Counted from the stretch's first letter, positions 10,544 to 22,427 are shown. The stretch: 56,136 nt of DNA from Folioceros fuciformis (GCA_049999805.1 JBNGIO010006235.1:20294-76429); one strand, 5' to 3'. The notes: generated by a model from the letters alone, not told the origin. Numbers and translations: made by a program.

Positions 10544-12369
10544 TGGCACTCCCTCGCTCTGAGCCGCTTGAGACGCTGGTGCTCCTGGGACGAGACGCGG
10601 ATGAGACGAGGCCTGGGGGGCGAGGCGAGGCGAGGCGGGGCGGGGCGGGATGCGAGACGGAAAGGCGAAACGCGAAGTCGCTCGATACGCGACTCTCTCA
10701 CGACTGGGGAATTGGAGTTTGAAGCGTGCGAGGGGAAGGCAGGCAGGGACCACAAGAGGGACTGTGGCTGGCTGGCTGGCTAGCTGGGCTGTCCCTGCCC
10801 TCTGCCCCTGCCTCTGCCTCTGCGTCTGCCCCTGCCCTCTGCCCCTGCCCGGCTGACAGATGAGAGAAGCGAGCGCCCAGCTCCTCCTACCTTGCTTGCT
10901 TGGCTGGCCCAAAGATCCCGCGCCCAATGTTGGGCCTGGGCCTGGGCCTGGGCCCGTCCCGCCCCGACCCGCCCGTAACGGATACCTTACAACGGGTGCC
11001 TGCCCACGCGCTGTATCTATTGGTTCTCTATGCTTCCTGAACTTTACCGCCTGCCCCGTTCTCACACACACAAACAGACAACGTAGCGATAAATTGCGCT
11101 TTCTTTCTTTCCTTCCTCGCTCCCCGCCTTCCAGCCCACTTTTATTGCTACCCACTCATTTGATCGAAGCTCTAGATCCGCCCCAAACCATGCCGCAGCA
11201 TCTGCTGCAACACCATCCGCATAGACTCGCTTCTTCTTCGTTCGTCTCTCCAATAAAATATTCAAATCAGTTGTATCATTAGAACACATTTGTACATCAA
11301 GACTGATTGCTTACTTAGCTGCGTTTCCAAGTACATGCAAATCTTCCAAGGGAACCTTCCATTTCAAGTACATTCATCCCAACAGCAAGTCTTGAGATGA
11401 AGATGGTTAAACATGCTTATGATACGTACTAGAAAGGAAAACAAATATAGTGTGGATAGAATGTACATAGTTCGAGTACTGGATTCTGAGTCACATTACA
11501 TATTGAAGTACATGCACGGCCCAAGCTACAGCTCGAAATCATCTTTTTCGCTTTGTACAACTATGTTTCTTAGACGCTTTGTACTACTATGTTTCTCAAA
11601 TTGGAAAACGATTCTTCGATTAGTTAGTTCTACTATTGTGTGACCGTATCAGACATACGAGACCATTGCATAGAGAACTTCAATAGTACATGAGAACAAG
11701 ACACCTTGAGAAGACAAAGTTTGACAAATCAAATTCTTTGCCCGTCTAGGTTTCGTGATCTATCAAATGAAAGGTACCAAATTCTTTTGCCCTTTTGGGC
11801 TTCATAAGCTATCAAATCAAGAGTACCCATATCTTGAGAGAAAGAGAGTGCATACATAAAACTGCTTACTGAACTTGAGACCTTGATAGGACAATATTGG
11901 AGGTACATGCAAATAAGAAACCTCGAGACAAAGTGTGCCAGAAGGACTTACATTCGAGAAAGCTCAAGTGCCATGTGTTGTAAGTTGTAGGACAAGGCCT
12001 TGAGTTGATGACTTTAGTACAAGACACATGTCATTCATTGATTGTTTGCGAGACCCCATGAGTCAAGCCGTATTTTTGTGTGGCTTATTGAGATAATGAG
12101 AAGGACGATGTAAACGATGAAGACGGAGATAGGATGAGAATTGAGATGCTTAAGAATATATGGGAGGATGGAAAAGCATAGTCCTTCACCAACCCGGCTT
12201 ATTGAAGTTGCAAGTTTAGGATTTCAAAATATTCTAAGAAACTTCTCCCACGAGATATCTGGTCCCGGTCGGGAATTTTCGGAGTAGCTGCCTGCCAAGA
12301 CTGAGGGAGAGAGATGAGGGTGACGGTGGCGAGGTGCGAGTCGCGAGGTTGGCGAGGTTGGCGGTGGGG
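10544..12369. other. Promoter side of the X8 gene and AT-rich spacer
   Basis: Bases 10600-10960 are GC-rich with direct repeats (GGCGA and GGGCG units near 10620, CTCTGCC units near 10800, and four GGG runs with CCT spacers at 10932-10952). From about 11280 the composition becomes AT-rich with imperfect short repeats (TTTGTAC...CTATGTTTCT twice near 11550-11595) and no gene is visible. Confidence 0.45.
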
Positions 12370-13230
12370 TGGAGTGTCATAACTGTCGCGAGTCATGGTG
12401 CCGGGACCGGTTGACGGGCTATAGATAGTCTCCGCATTGTGTGTGGATTGTGCATTGCGCAGTGCGCATTGCGTTTGCTGTCTATTATTGTTTGATCCGG
12501 CAGGTTCCATCTTCGTTGTTGTTTGTTGGCTTGCCGTCCCGCCCGCCTTCGGTGGTGGTGGCGTGTGGCACCACGCGACACGGGAATCATCGCCCCCACG
12601 CGCCATACTCCTTTCGTGCTTCTGCTTTTTCCGCCGCACTCTTGAAACTGCGGTCCATGTCATCGCAGCCTTTGCGTTGTCGTCCAGGCACGGGATGCTC
12701 TTCTTGTTAAGTTGCTAAAAGGCAGATTTCGTGTGCCAAATCCTCCTTATCATGGGAGGGGCTTGCTGGAATGGTATCCCGTTTGCGCGCGCGTTACGTG
12801 CCCCGCGTTCGGAATGCCCTGCCCTGCCCGTCCACTCACCTTGTTGAAGAGGAGGTTGTACAAGTCATGTCTCCATTGTCGGCCGCAGTTTGATTTTCGG
12901 GTAGAGGTGTAGGATAGGGAAGAAGCCCTGTTGCAGTGTCGCCGGGGAAGGGCCCGGGCCGCTGTCGGTGGCCAGGTTTAGAGGGTGCTTCTGCTGCTGG
13001 TCGGCTCGTGAATCTTTTGATACTAAAGCAGCTTGGCTGTTTCTCCAAACAGATTCCTGCGTGCATCGAACCGATTGGCCTCATTTCACTCGCAAGACGT
13101 CGGAAACCTGATGAGACAAATACACTACGCCCCGTGGTGGTGTCTCTGCCAGTTGAGTGAACAGGCAATAGGTCCACCATGATGGAAAGTGAGCAAAGAG
13201 TTATGAAGCCAAAGTCCCCGACGCGAGTGA
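12370..13230 (+). pseudogene. Truncated duplicate of the 5' end of the PKA regulatory subunit gene
   Basis: This block aligns by eye, in the same order, with the 5' region of the PKA-R gene at 25740-27260. Matching landmarks: GGGACCGGTTGACGGG against GGGACCGGTTGATGGG (25769); the pair GCTTCTGCTTTTTCC and GCGGTCCATGTCATCG; TTGTTAAGTTGCTAAA; the intron tract TTTCACTCGCAAGAC against TTCCACTCACAAGAC (27133); and CAGTTGAGTGAA leading into GAGTTATGAAGCCAAAG against GAGCGATGAAGCCAAGG, the start of the VHPKSDEAK exon. Homology stops soon after, and the exon with the pseudosubstrate is absent or unrecognisable. It therefore carries a diverged promoter and leader but no cAMP-binding domain. Orientation is plus, as in the source gene. 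Confidence 0.75.
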
Positions 13231-13489
13231 GTGCTCAGGCGCCGTATCTGACAGAGCTCGCAAGTATGCACGTGGACGTAAGCTAGGAGAGGGCGTGTGA
13301 TGGCGAACTCAGTGAGGGAGTTACGTATCGAACAAGGACTTGAAGCAGGAAGGCAGTCTGCGTTACGCACCTGCTCTCTGGCAGGAAGCTCTCTAGGTTT
13401 ATCAGTCTCCGGCTGCACTCCTGCCGGGCCCAGGCAGACCGCGCGCAGAACGTGCCTCAAGCCAAAGGAGGTGATGGATTCCAAGCTGA

Positions 13490-13860
13490 AAGCCTGTGTG
13501 TTTACACGCTGGTGCTCTACAAAGAGGGAAAGGCTGCTCACTCACAGATTGTTGAAGGAGGAGGACTGCTGGGTGGCGTTGTGGTGGACACGGGGCCTGC
13601 CTGCTGGACGCGGATGCAAAATGTGTCAGATGCACTCCAAGTTTTTGAAATCATGGCCAAGGGGATATGGTCATGACAGGATACGGCGCTGATCGTGCCT
13701 GTTTTCTTACTGCATGAACACAGAAAACGCCCTGACATGGACTGCCTTCATTGCAGGTATGCACAGCAAGGACGTGGACATGAGGCACTCGCTGTGCATA
13801 TATGGATGGACAAATGGAGGAGGCAGGACTCGTCTTGGCTGACCACGTTACTTGCCTTGC
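13490..13860 (+). pseudogene. PPR protein fragment, frameshifted
   Basis: Short plus-strand stretches give PPR-like peptides in different frames: GKAAHSQIVEGGG and SDALQVFEIMAKG (about 13525-13670), then YAQQGRGHEALAVHIWMD (about 13756-13811) followed by LADHVTCLAL in another frame. These match the PLS-type PPR repeat pattern (SGYAQ-G--EAL-L---M) but with frameshifts between pieces. The same consensus peptide occurs at 25391-25609, so the two are relics of related genes. Confidence 0.6.
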
Positions 13861-16135
13861 CCTCTGTAGGTCTTCAGAGTGCTAACAAAGGTCACGCTAT
13901 CTGGTTCCGTCAGGCCATATTGCTCCGTGCTTGCATAAAGCCTGATGCCTTCTTCATCAAGCCCATGCTGACCATAACCTCCAACGAGGAACGGTCTTAC
14001 AGCATGTTTCACCTGCAGCACGTCAACGCGAGTGCGAGCTTTGTCTAAGCTGCCACATTCGGCATACATGTCCACAAGAGCACTCCCCAGCAACAGGTCC
14101 GCTTCCTGCCCCCTCCCTTCCGCGGATGTGGGAGTGAAGCTGCTTCCCTTCACGTGTACCTCTGATGCTGGCACATCCTTTGAGCAGGCTTGCAAGCATG
14201 ACACCATCTAATGAAGATATGCCTTCCTCGATGCTTCCATACAGATTGAGACCTTCCTGACCAAGACCATATGCAACCACCCTGGAATCTTGGCTGTCCG
14301 TGTCACAGGTCTTTGGCTGGTAACATGTCAATGATAATGCCAACATCTCCCAAGCTTCCACACTCCGCATACGTATCTATCAAGTCACGGCTAATGCCCA
14401 CATCTGCATGTAACCGTAGTTTTTAAATTCGAGCATGGATGTGTGAACCCTGCCACAGAGAGACCCCAGTGCAGGCACACGATTCGAGTAGGCTTGTGAA
14501 AGTTGCAGAGTCTGCCACAGTCAATCCATCCTCGTCCATTCTAGCATAAAGCGTGAGGGCTTCTTGACCCTTACCCTGACCATATGGAGCATATCCTGCA
14601 AGCATGACTTTCAAGGTGACAACATCTATAGCCTGCAGCTTCTCAAAGACTCCTTGAGCACTCTCCAGATCTCCTCATTTTGCATAAAAATCAATCAAGG
14701 CATTGCCTCCAGTCATATCTCCATCATCGAGTCCCTGTTTCTGGACGTCTGCATGAATACGCTTGCCCTCCGGCATAGCTCCAATCCCAGCACATGCCTT
14801 CCAAGAGGCACACAATTGTAGCCTCGTCCAGAGTCACATGATTAGCTTGCATCCGCGCGTCTAGCTTCAGGGCCTAGGGAGCAAACCCATGTCCAGCATA
14901 TCCCGCAATCAGTGCCGTCCATGTGACATCTTCCACTGGCAGCCTGTCAAACATTTGGCAAGCATTGTCTAGGAGGCTCCCGCACTTGGTGTTTGGCAAG
15001 CATTGTCTAGGCTCCCCCACTTGACGTACATGTCCACCAGGGTAAGTACCCCCAGTGCAATGTCTGCTTCTAGTCCTCGCAACAATATTTCCGCATGTAT
15101 ACAGACATGCTATGCTCGCACACGCCTTGAGGAGGCTGACAAATGTGACATCATTGGGTGCAGTAACACCATCCTTTGCCATTACAGAACTTTGTTTCGG
15201 AGCCTCCTGGCCAACCCTTGTTGCAAATACCCCAGTAATCTTGCTATTCCATAACACCACATCTTTCCTTTGCATCTTTTCAAACAACCGGCGAGCATCC
15301 ACCAATCCCCCACACTTTGCATGCTTGTCAACTAGTGCATTCCCAACAACCAAATCTATTTAAAGTTCAAGCCCTCGTCCCTTTATTTTCTGCTACAACC
15401 GCTTGCCCTTATTTATGGCTCCAAAGGCGGAACATGCCTTAACGAGACACACACAAGGAACAGCGTTTGCCAAAGTCAAACCACCCTACTCCAGGTTCTC
15501 GAATAGATCGAGGGATTTCTGACCGAGCCCTTGGTGGGCATATCCTGACCGAACTGCGGTCCATTTTACAACATTTCTAGCTGGCAGTCCGTCAAACACA
15601 GCGTGAGCATCATTCAAACTGCCACTCTCTGCATACATATCTACCAGACTGCTCCTAACGGTTCCATTGCAGCTTCGTTTTGAGTCCTTAATATCAGCAT
15701 GGACCAGCGTTCCTACTCAAGATCCCCAATGCAGGCACAAGCTTTCAGAGCTGCCACAAGCACATACTCCTTTTGCTTTCGCACTTGATGATTCCCGCAA
15801 CTCCCAGTACAGGTGAATACCCTCCTCAGCTTGGCCATTCCCTGTGTGTGAAGCGATGATAGAAGCCCAGACGTGTGCGTGTTAGGTGAAGAAAGTTTTC
15901 TGAAGACCGTCCGTGCGAGATACCATGCGATGCGAGCTGTACATCCTGATGAGCTATACAACTTGGCATGCGAGCTATACATCCTGATGCGGTGGTTGGC
16001 TAGAAACACATTCGTCTCATATCCATTTCTCACGAGGATGGCGTGGATGCGCCTGCCTCCACTGAGTTCGTTCTTCACAGAATACTCTTTGAGGACAGGC
16101 ACACGATTCCATGCTCTGCTCGTCTGGTCTTCCAC
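13848..16135 (-). pseudogene. Pentatricopeptide repeat (PLS-class) pseudogene
   Basis: Reading the minus strand from 16135 down, many PPR repeats are recognisable but in shifting frames with stops: GGRRIHAILVRNGYETNVFL, AALKACACIGDLE (near 15715), NALVDKHAKCGGLVDARRLF and DVTFVSLLKACASI (15353-15100), EDVTWTALIAGYAGHGF (near 14890), GQEALTLYARMDEDGL (near 14560), SALVDMYAECGSLDKAR and DSVTFVSTLKTY (14090-13860). PPR proteins of this class bind organellar RNA and usually guide editing; no DYW domain is visible. The intact gene would have needed about 760 codons. The stops, shifts and a 20-base local duplication (14954-14973 and 14992-15011) show it is dead. Confidence 0.85.
14954..15011. repeat. 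Exact 20-bp direct duplication within the PPR pseudogene
   Basis: The 20 bases at 14954-14973 recur exactly at 14992-15011, 38 bases later. The insertion duplicates a C-G-S-L repeat motif in the PPR reading frame and is one of its lesions. Confidence 0.85.
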
Positions 16136-16988
16136 ACCCAGAATTGTCCCTTACTTACTTGCCACCCTGCACACCCGCGAGCACTAGTCCACCAACGAGC
16201 AAGGAACGGTGCCATAACCACAAACTCTGCAGATGAGAACAGGCTTCCATACCAACACCTTTCAGATACACCTCAAGTACCAAACACAAAGGGCATGGAA
16301 TCTCTGCCACCTCTGCAGCGTTGCTTCACATAAGAATTTCATCACGTGAGCAACTGTTGGGAACACCTAAGTGAGGCACTTGACTGGAAGACCGCAAAAG
16401 AGCATGGAGGGAATCCTCAGCAGAACACGTACGTTACCTTCTTGGACCTACTGTCCCGCCACTGCAAGTGATCTGCCCAAAAGCCTTCTTTCACTGCGCT
16501 ATGCTGAATTGGTGCTTCTGACATAGGGATGCAAAACGTCAACAAAGAGCTTCTCAGATGCATATTGAGCAGAGGCCAACAAAGCACTCACTCACCCAGC
16601 ACGGTTTAGCAGGCGCCTGTAGCATCTCTTCAAAGGGATGGGTGAACCACATCTTCCTTGCAGCAGCCTAGAATCGACTAGAAGCAAAGCAGATGCACTA
16701 CTGGTCTTCATCTCTTGCACAGGGGCCATAAGAGGAGAGGGCGGTGCTCTAGTTTAAGGTTCTGAGCTGATGTTACTTATGGGGAGGAATGGTAATCACT
16801 CTTGAGAACGCTGGCTGATGCTCTTCGTTCATGACATCTGTCACAGAGCTGGTTGAACAGGCTGACGATGATGCAGCTCGAGGATGAAATGACACAAGGC
16901 TGTCATGGTAGTGTTTTCTCTCAGTCTACTCTTCCACGCCATAGCCTTTACTATTGTGTGTGCACTGGCATTTACAAGCGATTCAAGA
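16136..16988. other. Spacer between two pseudogenes
   Basis: No gene seen. It may include the upstream part of the PPR pseudogene, since the first recognisable repeat begins close to 16135. Confidence 0.4.
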
Positions 16989-17090
16989 TTTGCTGCAAGC
17001 TGAGATTATATGACTTCTAGGGCTTTGCTGCAAGCTGAGATTATATGACTTCTAGGGCTTTGCTGCAAGCTGAAATGATATCACTTCTAG
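16989..17090. repeat. Three tandem copies of a 35-bp unit
   Basis: The unit TTTGCTGCAAGCTGAGATTA continuing to TAGGGC is present at 16989-17023 and 17024-17058 with perfect identity and at 17059-17090 as a diverged, shorter copy. Confidence 0.9.
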
Positions 17091-17109
17091 TCTTTTACAT
17101 TTCATATTG

Positions 17110-19440
17110 CTAGGTTTCAATGTCAACAATGTAGAACAAGTCTATTCTCCTTGCACCACAAAGCCATGCAGTTTTCTTTCCCTCCAAGTATCTAACTTGT
17201 GTCAATCGCAATAACTCCCACATTCGGTTTTGGCGTTGAAGGGACCTCAAAGCCTCTTTCAAACCTCCAGCTATAGCCACTCCACCATCATCCTTGTCTG
17301 TGGCTTGCATTAGAGTGAATTCACTCTTAGCCAACATAGATTTCATCATTAGTGCAGGTGCTATGATGTCATCTGGAAATTCTATCCCAGCAGCCACAAG
17401 AAGGTGCACTTTGATTAGAAAGAAGAACATCTTCACACCATTCACTGAAAGCTTTCGAATCCACTTACAATTTTTTTCCTCTACAACCATAGTATAGCCA
17501 GGTTGTCCTTGCACAACATGATTCCCACCTCTTTCTTCACTCATGAGGTGCAAAGCACGGCCACACCATCATGAACCAAAGATTTTAGCATTTCTTGGAA
17601 AGATACATCATCACGAGACAGATAAGGACGACAAGGAAGCATTGAAGAACTATGATATCCAACAATATCATCCATTTTTGACTCCAATAAGTGCAAAGTA
17701 TCTTTTTTGAACATTGTTAGCCTTTCTTCACTTGACTTGATGACCATCAATATCTCCTCTTGACTGAGACTTAGTTTCCTCATGACCTCTTGGTGATGAA
17801 TAACTGATTGTCCCTAACATTCTTCAACTCATATTGGATGGCTTCGAATCTTGCTTTGATAGTCTCCAATCTAGTTCCACTAGAAAGGTCAGAGCGATGT
17901 TGCACAAAAGGAACATGTGCTGAACTCATACTTGCCAAAGACCTTTTTGACTTTGAGCTTGTAGCTATCTCTTATGTTGTCACATATAAGACATCACCTG
18001 CATCACTTGCACATTTCTTCTTGTCATGTATAAGATTGTTTGCTATTTTCAATATGCACTCATGTTGTTAGTCATGAAACTTAGCGTTCTCTCACACAAT
18101 GTTAGCTAAGTCTCCTCCCACACTATGATAGCACAAAATCTGCTATCATCATCTCCATAATAGGGCCTTGATCATGAATTGGAGGCTAATAATACATACG
18201 ATCCAATATATAGCGCATAGCAAAGTATCCTTCACCGCACTTCAAAGCTTGCTTTTCATCCAAAAGAACCTCTTGATAATTTTTGTAAAGATATACTTGT
18301 CTTTACCTCTCATTACAAGGTATCAATTCAAGTACGCAATAGGGGTTGAGGATACCTTGCCCCAACATAACTCCTAGGCAACCTTTAGGTGAAGCACAAA
18401 AAGCCCTCAACTCATCAAGAATGTGGCATTTCACAAATGTATTGGCCAAACTAGGATGTTGTTTGGATCTGACGAGTATGTCAATATGATTTCTAATCAC
18501 TTCTCCACCATTGAATTCTATCAAAATATCAATGCCATTGCAAGCCATTGAGATAAGATTATAACCAAATTTGTATTGATAAGAATGCATTCCTAAGTTC
18601 TGCTCAGAAAAGAGATGATTTCGGAAGATTACCTAAAACAAGGACATGAAAGTGAATACAAGTAGCTTTGCTGTGTAGATTAGTATCCTTGTCACATTCT
18701 TCAACAAAAGTATTTTAGACAGACAAACAAATAAAATGTACCTGAAACCTTGGAAAGAAACTCTCAATTAAGATTGTTTGAAGTTGATCTTCACATTGTA
18801 ATCGACGCCCAAAGAATTCATATCCCCTATCTTGTAGAATGGTTGCCTCATTTCTTGACAACCATTATAGAGCCTGTAGATTGCTAAACGTCATACGGTT
18901 ATAAATTATTGCCGGAATGTAAAAGCCTTGAGTTTTTTCATCTTCTAGAGTAGCTTCATAACACAATTCCAACCCCACCATAATATTCATCACGTCTTGG
19001 GTTTTTAAGTTAATGTACTTGCGATTAGTCATAAATATGGAATTAAGGACATATTCAAGAATCTCTCAACTTACAAACCCTTGTTCCTTAGTTTCTTTAA
19101 TTAAAGAAGTATTTGGTTATATAAGTTTACCTAGAAAATCATGAGTAAGCCAATTTGGATTTAGTACTCTAAGATTAATTTTTTTGAAATAAATAATTTT
19201 TCCCATAATCATGTAGATAAGATGATGTAGCAACTGCTATTTTCATTTGGTCAGTTAGCTTAAAGCTAATAAGCTTATTGCAGTGTTGTCTACAAAAGTT
19301 CACAAACTGTTCTTCATTCATGAAGGGTTGAGAAGAGTATTGTGATGTCCACTTTATCAAGGCATTACTTATCCTCCTATACACTTCAAGTACTTTAATT
19401 GCCTCATTGCATAAGCTTTTCAATATTTTTTACATCTTGG
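17110..19440 (-). pseudogene. ROCO-family (COR domain) pseudogene, AT-rich
   Basis: Reading the minus strand from 19440 gives, with many frame breaks, pieces in the order of a plant ROCO protein. First is the COR start (QPFMNEEQFVNFCRQHC, ATSSYLHDYGKNYLF at 19340-19180), then NPNWLTHDFLGKLI (about 19160), then YVLNSIFMTNRKYINLK and MVGLELCYEATLEDEKTQGF (about 19050-18940), FFGRRLQCEDQLQTILIESF (about 18810), and SMACNGIDILIEFNGGEVIR with CASPKGCLGVMLGQG (18560-18340). The C-terminal part follows: VIKSSEERLTMFKKDTLHLL (17750) and then the block around KWIRKLSVNGVKMFFFLIKV (17480-17400). ROCO proteins carry a Ras-like GTPase (Roc) plus COR dimerisation domain; the Roc domain and repeats are not seen here. 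In-frame stops (for example within GFVS-stop-EILEYV) show loss of function. Confidence 0.7.
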
Positions 19441-21204
19441 ACCATATGTATTTAATATATATTTTAAAATATGTATCTATTATTTTTATTTCTAAAAACA
19501 AATTAATGAGGTCATTGTATTCTTGTTTTAATTTTATTAATATAATTTATAATATATTCTGAATAGATTCTTTATATTCTTTAAATTTATCTAGATGAGT
19601 AATTAAAACAAATAATTCTAGTTTTTTTTTCTCCTGTTTTTTGCACATTAAATAAAATAAAATTTAACCAATACCTTAATTTCTCTTCAAACAGTGTACT
19701 CAGCGCAATAAGTGTACTAAGCGTACTAATCATGCACTCAGCACAGTGCCTGTGAATGACATCGTTATCAATGGCTTTGTCTGCAAAACACTCGGCTGCG
19801 CCTCGACGACATGCCCTGAAAGCCCAACAACTTTAACCCTGGCACCGACTGTGGTAATCAGTGGGTGCCATTTGACATGGTGCCCTTCATACACTGCACT
19901 ACCAGGAATTCGGGATCACCTTCTCCACTCACGTACTACAGTGTAAAGGAACAAGAATTTCAGAGGTACTATGCATTGCAGGTTCCACGAATCTGCAGAC
20001 AAGCTTGGAAAAGAAACGACTGGTTATAAGACCTATTGCCGCGTGGAACTTCCTTGCAGCCGTGCACAACTTGCGACAATGCTGCCAGTCGACTCCTGAT
20101 GCCCAGCTGCACGTGTGTGGGATCGGATGCACGTCTTGCAAGTCTCACAAGCTACCTAAAATACAACGATATCAGTCCAGATCTGGACACTGGAAATAGC
20201 CATGCCTCTTCCATCGTGTCGACTTATCCTATCCAACGCCTGGAAGCAGGCTGACTGACACCCTGGGTTTGGAACGATTGTAAGCACGGACGGACGACGA
20301 CACGCCTGGAGGATCTGACGGAGGACGGCTTGAATTTGTCAACATGTTGGCGTGAACGATTGACAGCATATCAAAGCGTTTTCATCTTATCTCAGGAGAC
20401 TTGTCAAAGTCCCTGCCCTGGGCGAAGCTCATTGCAGACAGAAACGCGAATCACATCAGAAAGCCTTCTGCCTGCAAGTCCAAAGGGGTTGCTCATTCAC
20501 GACTCATGTCAAACAGTCAGACAGCGGACGTGGTGAGGATTCAACACTGTAACCATGATCTGCAAGCCTTGTTACACATAGATGGTGGGCACCGTTCCAG
20601 TGTCTCGGTGCTACCGTGGCAATGGGTGCAGTCTAAGATTCATGGTAACTGGAAGGGTTGTGCCTTGAGGAGACTGAATGCCAAGGCCAACTTTTCAGGT
20701 AGTCCACAAAGAGCATTTCCTTTTCGTGCCCAGTTAATGAACCCGACAGACTACCGATACCTTGATCCACCGGCAAACTTCAGGCTCCTTAGCTTTGACA
20801 AGGTATGGTCCCGCTGGTCCCCTACCATGAAGTCATGCACTTCGTTACGGACCCCAATCGATGCCATTGCAGGTCTCTTCTAAGCACCTGCAGCCCTCCG
20901 GAAACTGTCAATATAATGAATACCTTCCCACATATGTACCAGCATCTGTATAGATGTTCGACATTAACACAAAAGCGGCAGAAGCATCGTGAGGTTCCTG
21001 CTCAGCCAGGTATTCGAAACATCGAAACCCATGCTCCAACATCACCGTGAATCTTGCAGGCACTTGGCCAAGATTTCCAGCTCACAGTAAAAGCACTCCT
21101 CCACAAGGTATTCTCTGCTTCTGCCGGGTTCCCTAACCGCCCAAGAATGGATGCAAAGCGCAGTGAACTGAAAGCTACGAACCAGGTTTGAACAGCACGG
21201 ACAC
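19441..21204. other. Spacer, very AT-rich at its start
   Basis: Bases 19440-19680 are strongly AT-rich low complexity. From 19700 to 21200 composition returns to average and short open frames exist, but none shows a recognisable domain or plausible splice pattern. I call no gene. Confidence 0.45.
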
Positions 21205-21269
21205 AATGGTCATTATTTCATGACCATTAGTTCACATCAACTGATTTCGAAGATCAGTTGATGTGAACT
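21205..21269. repeat. Two adjacent perfect hairpins
   Basis: AATGGTCAT at 21205-21213 pairs perfectly with ATGACCATT at 21220-21228 around a 6-base loop. It is followed without a spacer by AGTTCACATCAACTGAT (21229-21245), which pairs perfectly with 21253-21269 around a 7-base loop. Seventeen perfectly paired bases are unlikely by chance and suggest a transposon end, a foldback element or a recent inverted duplication. Confidence 0.85.
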
Positions 21270-21363
21270 CTCTTGTTAGGCTTGGTGCAAGTTCAGCATT
21301 CGTCCTTGGCACTGTGAACAAGCAACAGCTGTGCATTCGTTCTTCGTGTTGTGGTTTTCGTTG

Positions 21364-21450
21364 GGAATCTAGTCCACGCAGACGTCCTAAGCCGCGTTAA
21401 GCATTCGTTTGGAATCTAGTCCACGCAGACGTCCTAAGCCGCATTAAGCA
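21364..21450. repeat. Direct duplication of a 40-bp unit
   Basis: GGAATCTAGTCCACGCAGAC and the following 20 bases occur at 21364-21403 and again at 21411-21450 with one mismatch (GCGTTAAG versus GCATTAAG). Confidence 0.9.
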
Positions 21451-21753
21451 ACGTCGTTCGGTTCTGCTAAATCTCAACTGGCCAGGGATGCTTCTTTCTT
21501 CGACGAATGAACCGGACTGCATACCTGTCAGAAACCTGTCCTTTATCTGACAGCACTTCAGCTGCGTAAGCTCAAGTACATTGCTTCTTCACGGGCTCGA
21601 GTTCAGGCTTCTAATGACCATGGAAGAGCGTCTGGTAAGTGGTCTACGTGGTGATGGAACTATTACCAGGACAAAAGTGATGAGATTAATAAACTCTCGC
21701 TACCTCCACACAAACAACTTGGAAGTCAAGACTCCACGTCAAGACATGGATAC

Positions 21754-21810
21754 AGAGTGCATTGTAGTTAGGAATATGGGTAAGAGTGCATTGTAGTTAG
21801 GAATATGGGT
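21754..21810. repeat. Direct duplication of a 28-bp unit
   Basis: AGAGTGCATTGTAGTTAGGA and the following 8 bases occur at 21754-21781 and again at 21783-21810 without mismatch. Confidence 0.9.
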
Positions 21811-21923
21811 CAGAGTCGTGTACGAAAGAAAAATGATCCAGTGAAGAAAAGCTTGTGCTTCGGAGGTGGGCTGCATACACCATTCGGAGCTTAATTTGAC
21901 AGCTTTTAAAAAATATTTGCAAG

Positions 21924-22427
21924 CTATGGATGTTGCCCCGCTTCTTCTTGGTTCGCAGGATGCTGCTGGTTCATGCCAAGTGGATTCTGGTGATGTCGAT
22001 GCTCCACGTGGTCATGACCATGCTGCAGCAGCTGATGGTCACCATATAGGTCACCATGGTGCAACTGGGTCCCCGACGTAGCAGCTGCTGGTGGAGCTGC
22101 AGCTGCTGGTCCCCAGCCAGTGGGAGCTGCTGAGGCTGCTGGTCCCCAGCCAGCGGGAGCTACTGCAGCTGCCGGTCCCCATGCACCGGGGGCTGCCGCT
22201 GGCTCGCATGTAACGAGGAATGCTGCAGCTGCCGGTCCCCATGCAGCGGGGGTTGCTGCTGGCTCGCATGTAATGAGAGCTGCTGGCTCGCATGTAATGA
22301 GAGCTGCTGGTTCCCATGGTACTGGTGGTCTTCGAGGAAGAGCTGTTGATATGTTTGGTGGTACTCCTCTCTTCTGACGAGTTGCTGGTGCTGGTTCATG
22401 CATGTAAAATTCGTTGGGGCTGCCCAT
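21924..22427 (-). other. Ala/Pro- or Gln/His-rich tandemly repeated sequence downstream of the MADS gene
   Basis: Imperfect repeats built on GCTGCTGGCTCGCATGTAAT and GCTGCCGGTCCCCATGCA (plus strand sense) fill 22080-22320. On the minus strand one frame reads as an Ala/Pro-rich chain (WGPAAAA, CEPAA units) for 167 codons, another as a Gln/His-rich chain (SLHASQQ, LHGDRQLQ). The Gln/His-rich frame continues the style of the preceding H/Q-rich frame at 22637-23482, so this may be the decayed end of the MADS protein tail. Stops between the parts (for example near 22594) argue against one intact protein. Confidence 0.4.

Noticed and set aside
9993-10562. 189-codon plus-strand frame opposite the X8 gene
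   Set aside because: Antisense of GC-rich coding sequence; the minus frame has signal peptide, X8 domain and GPI tail.
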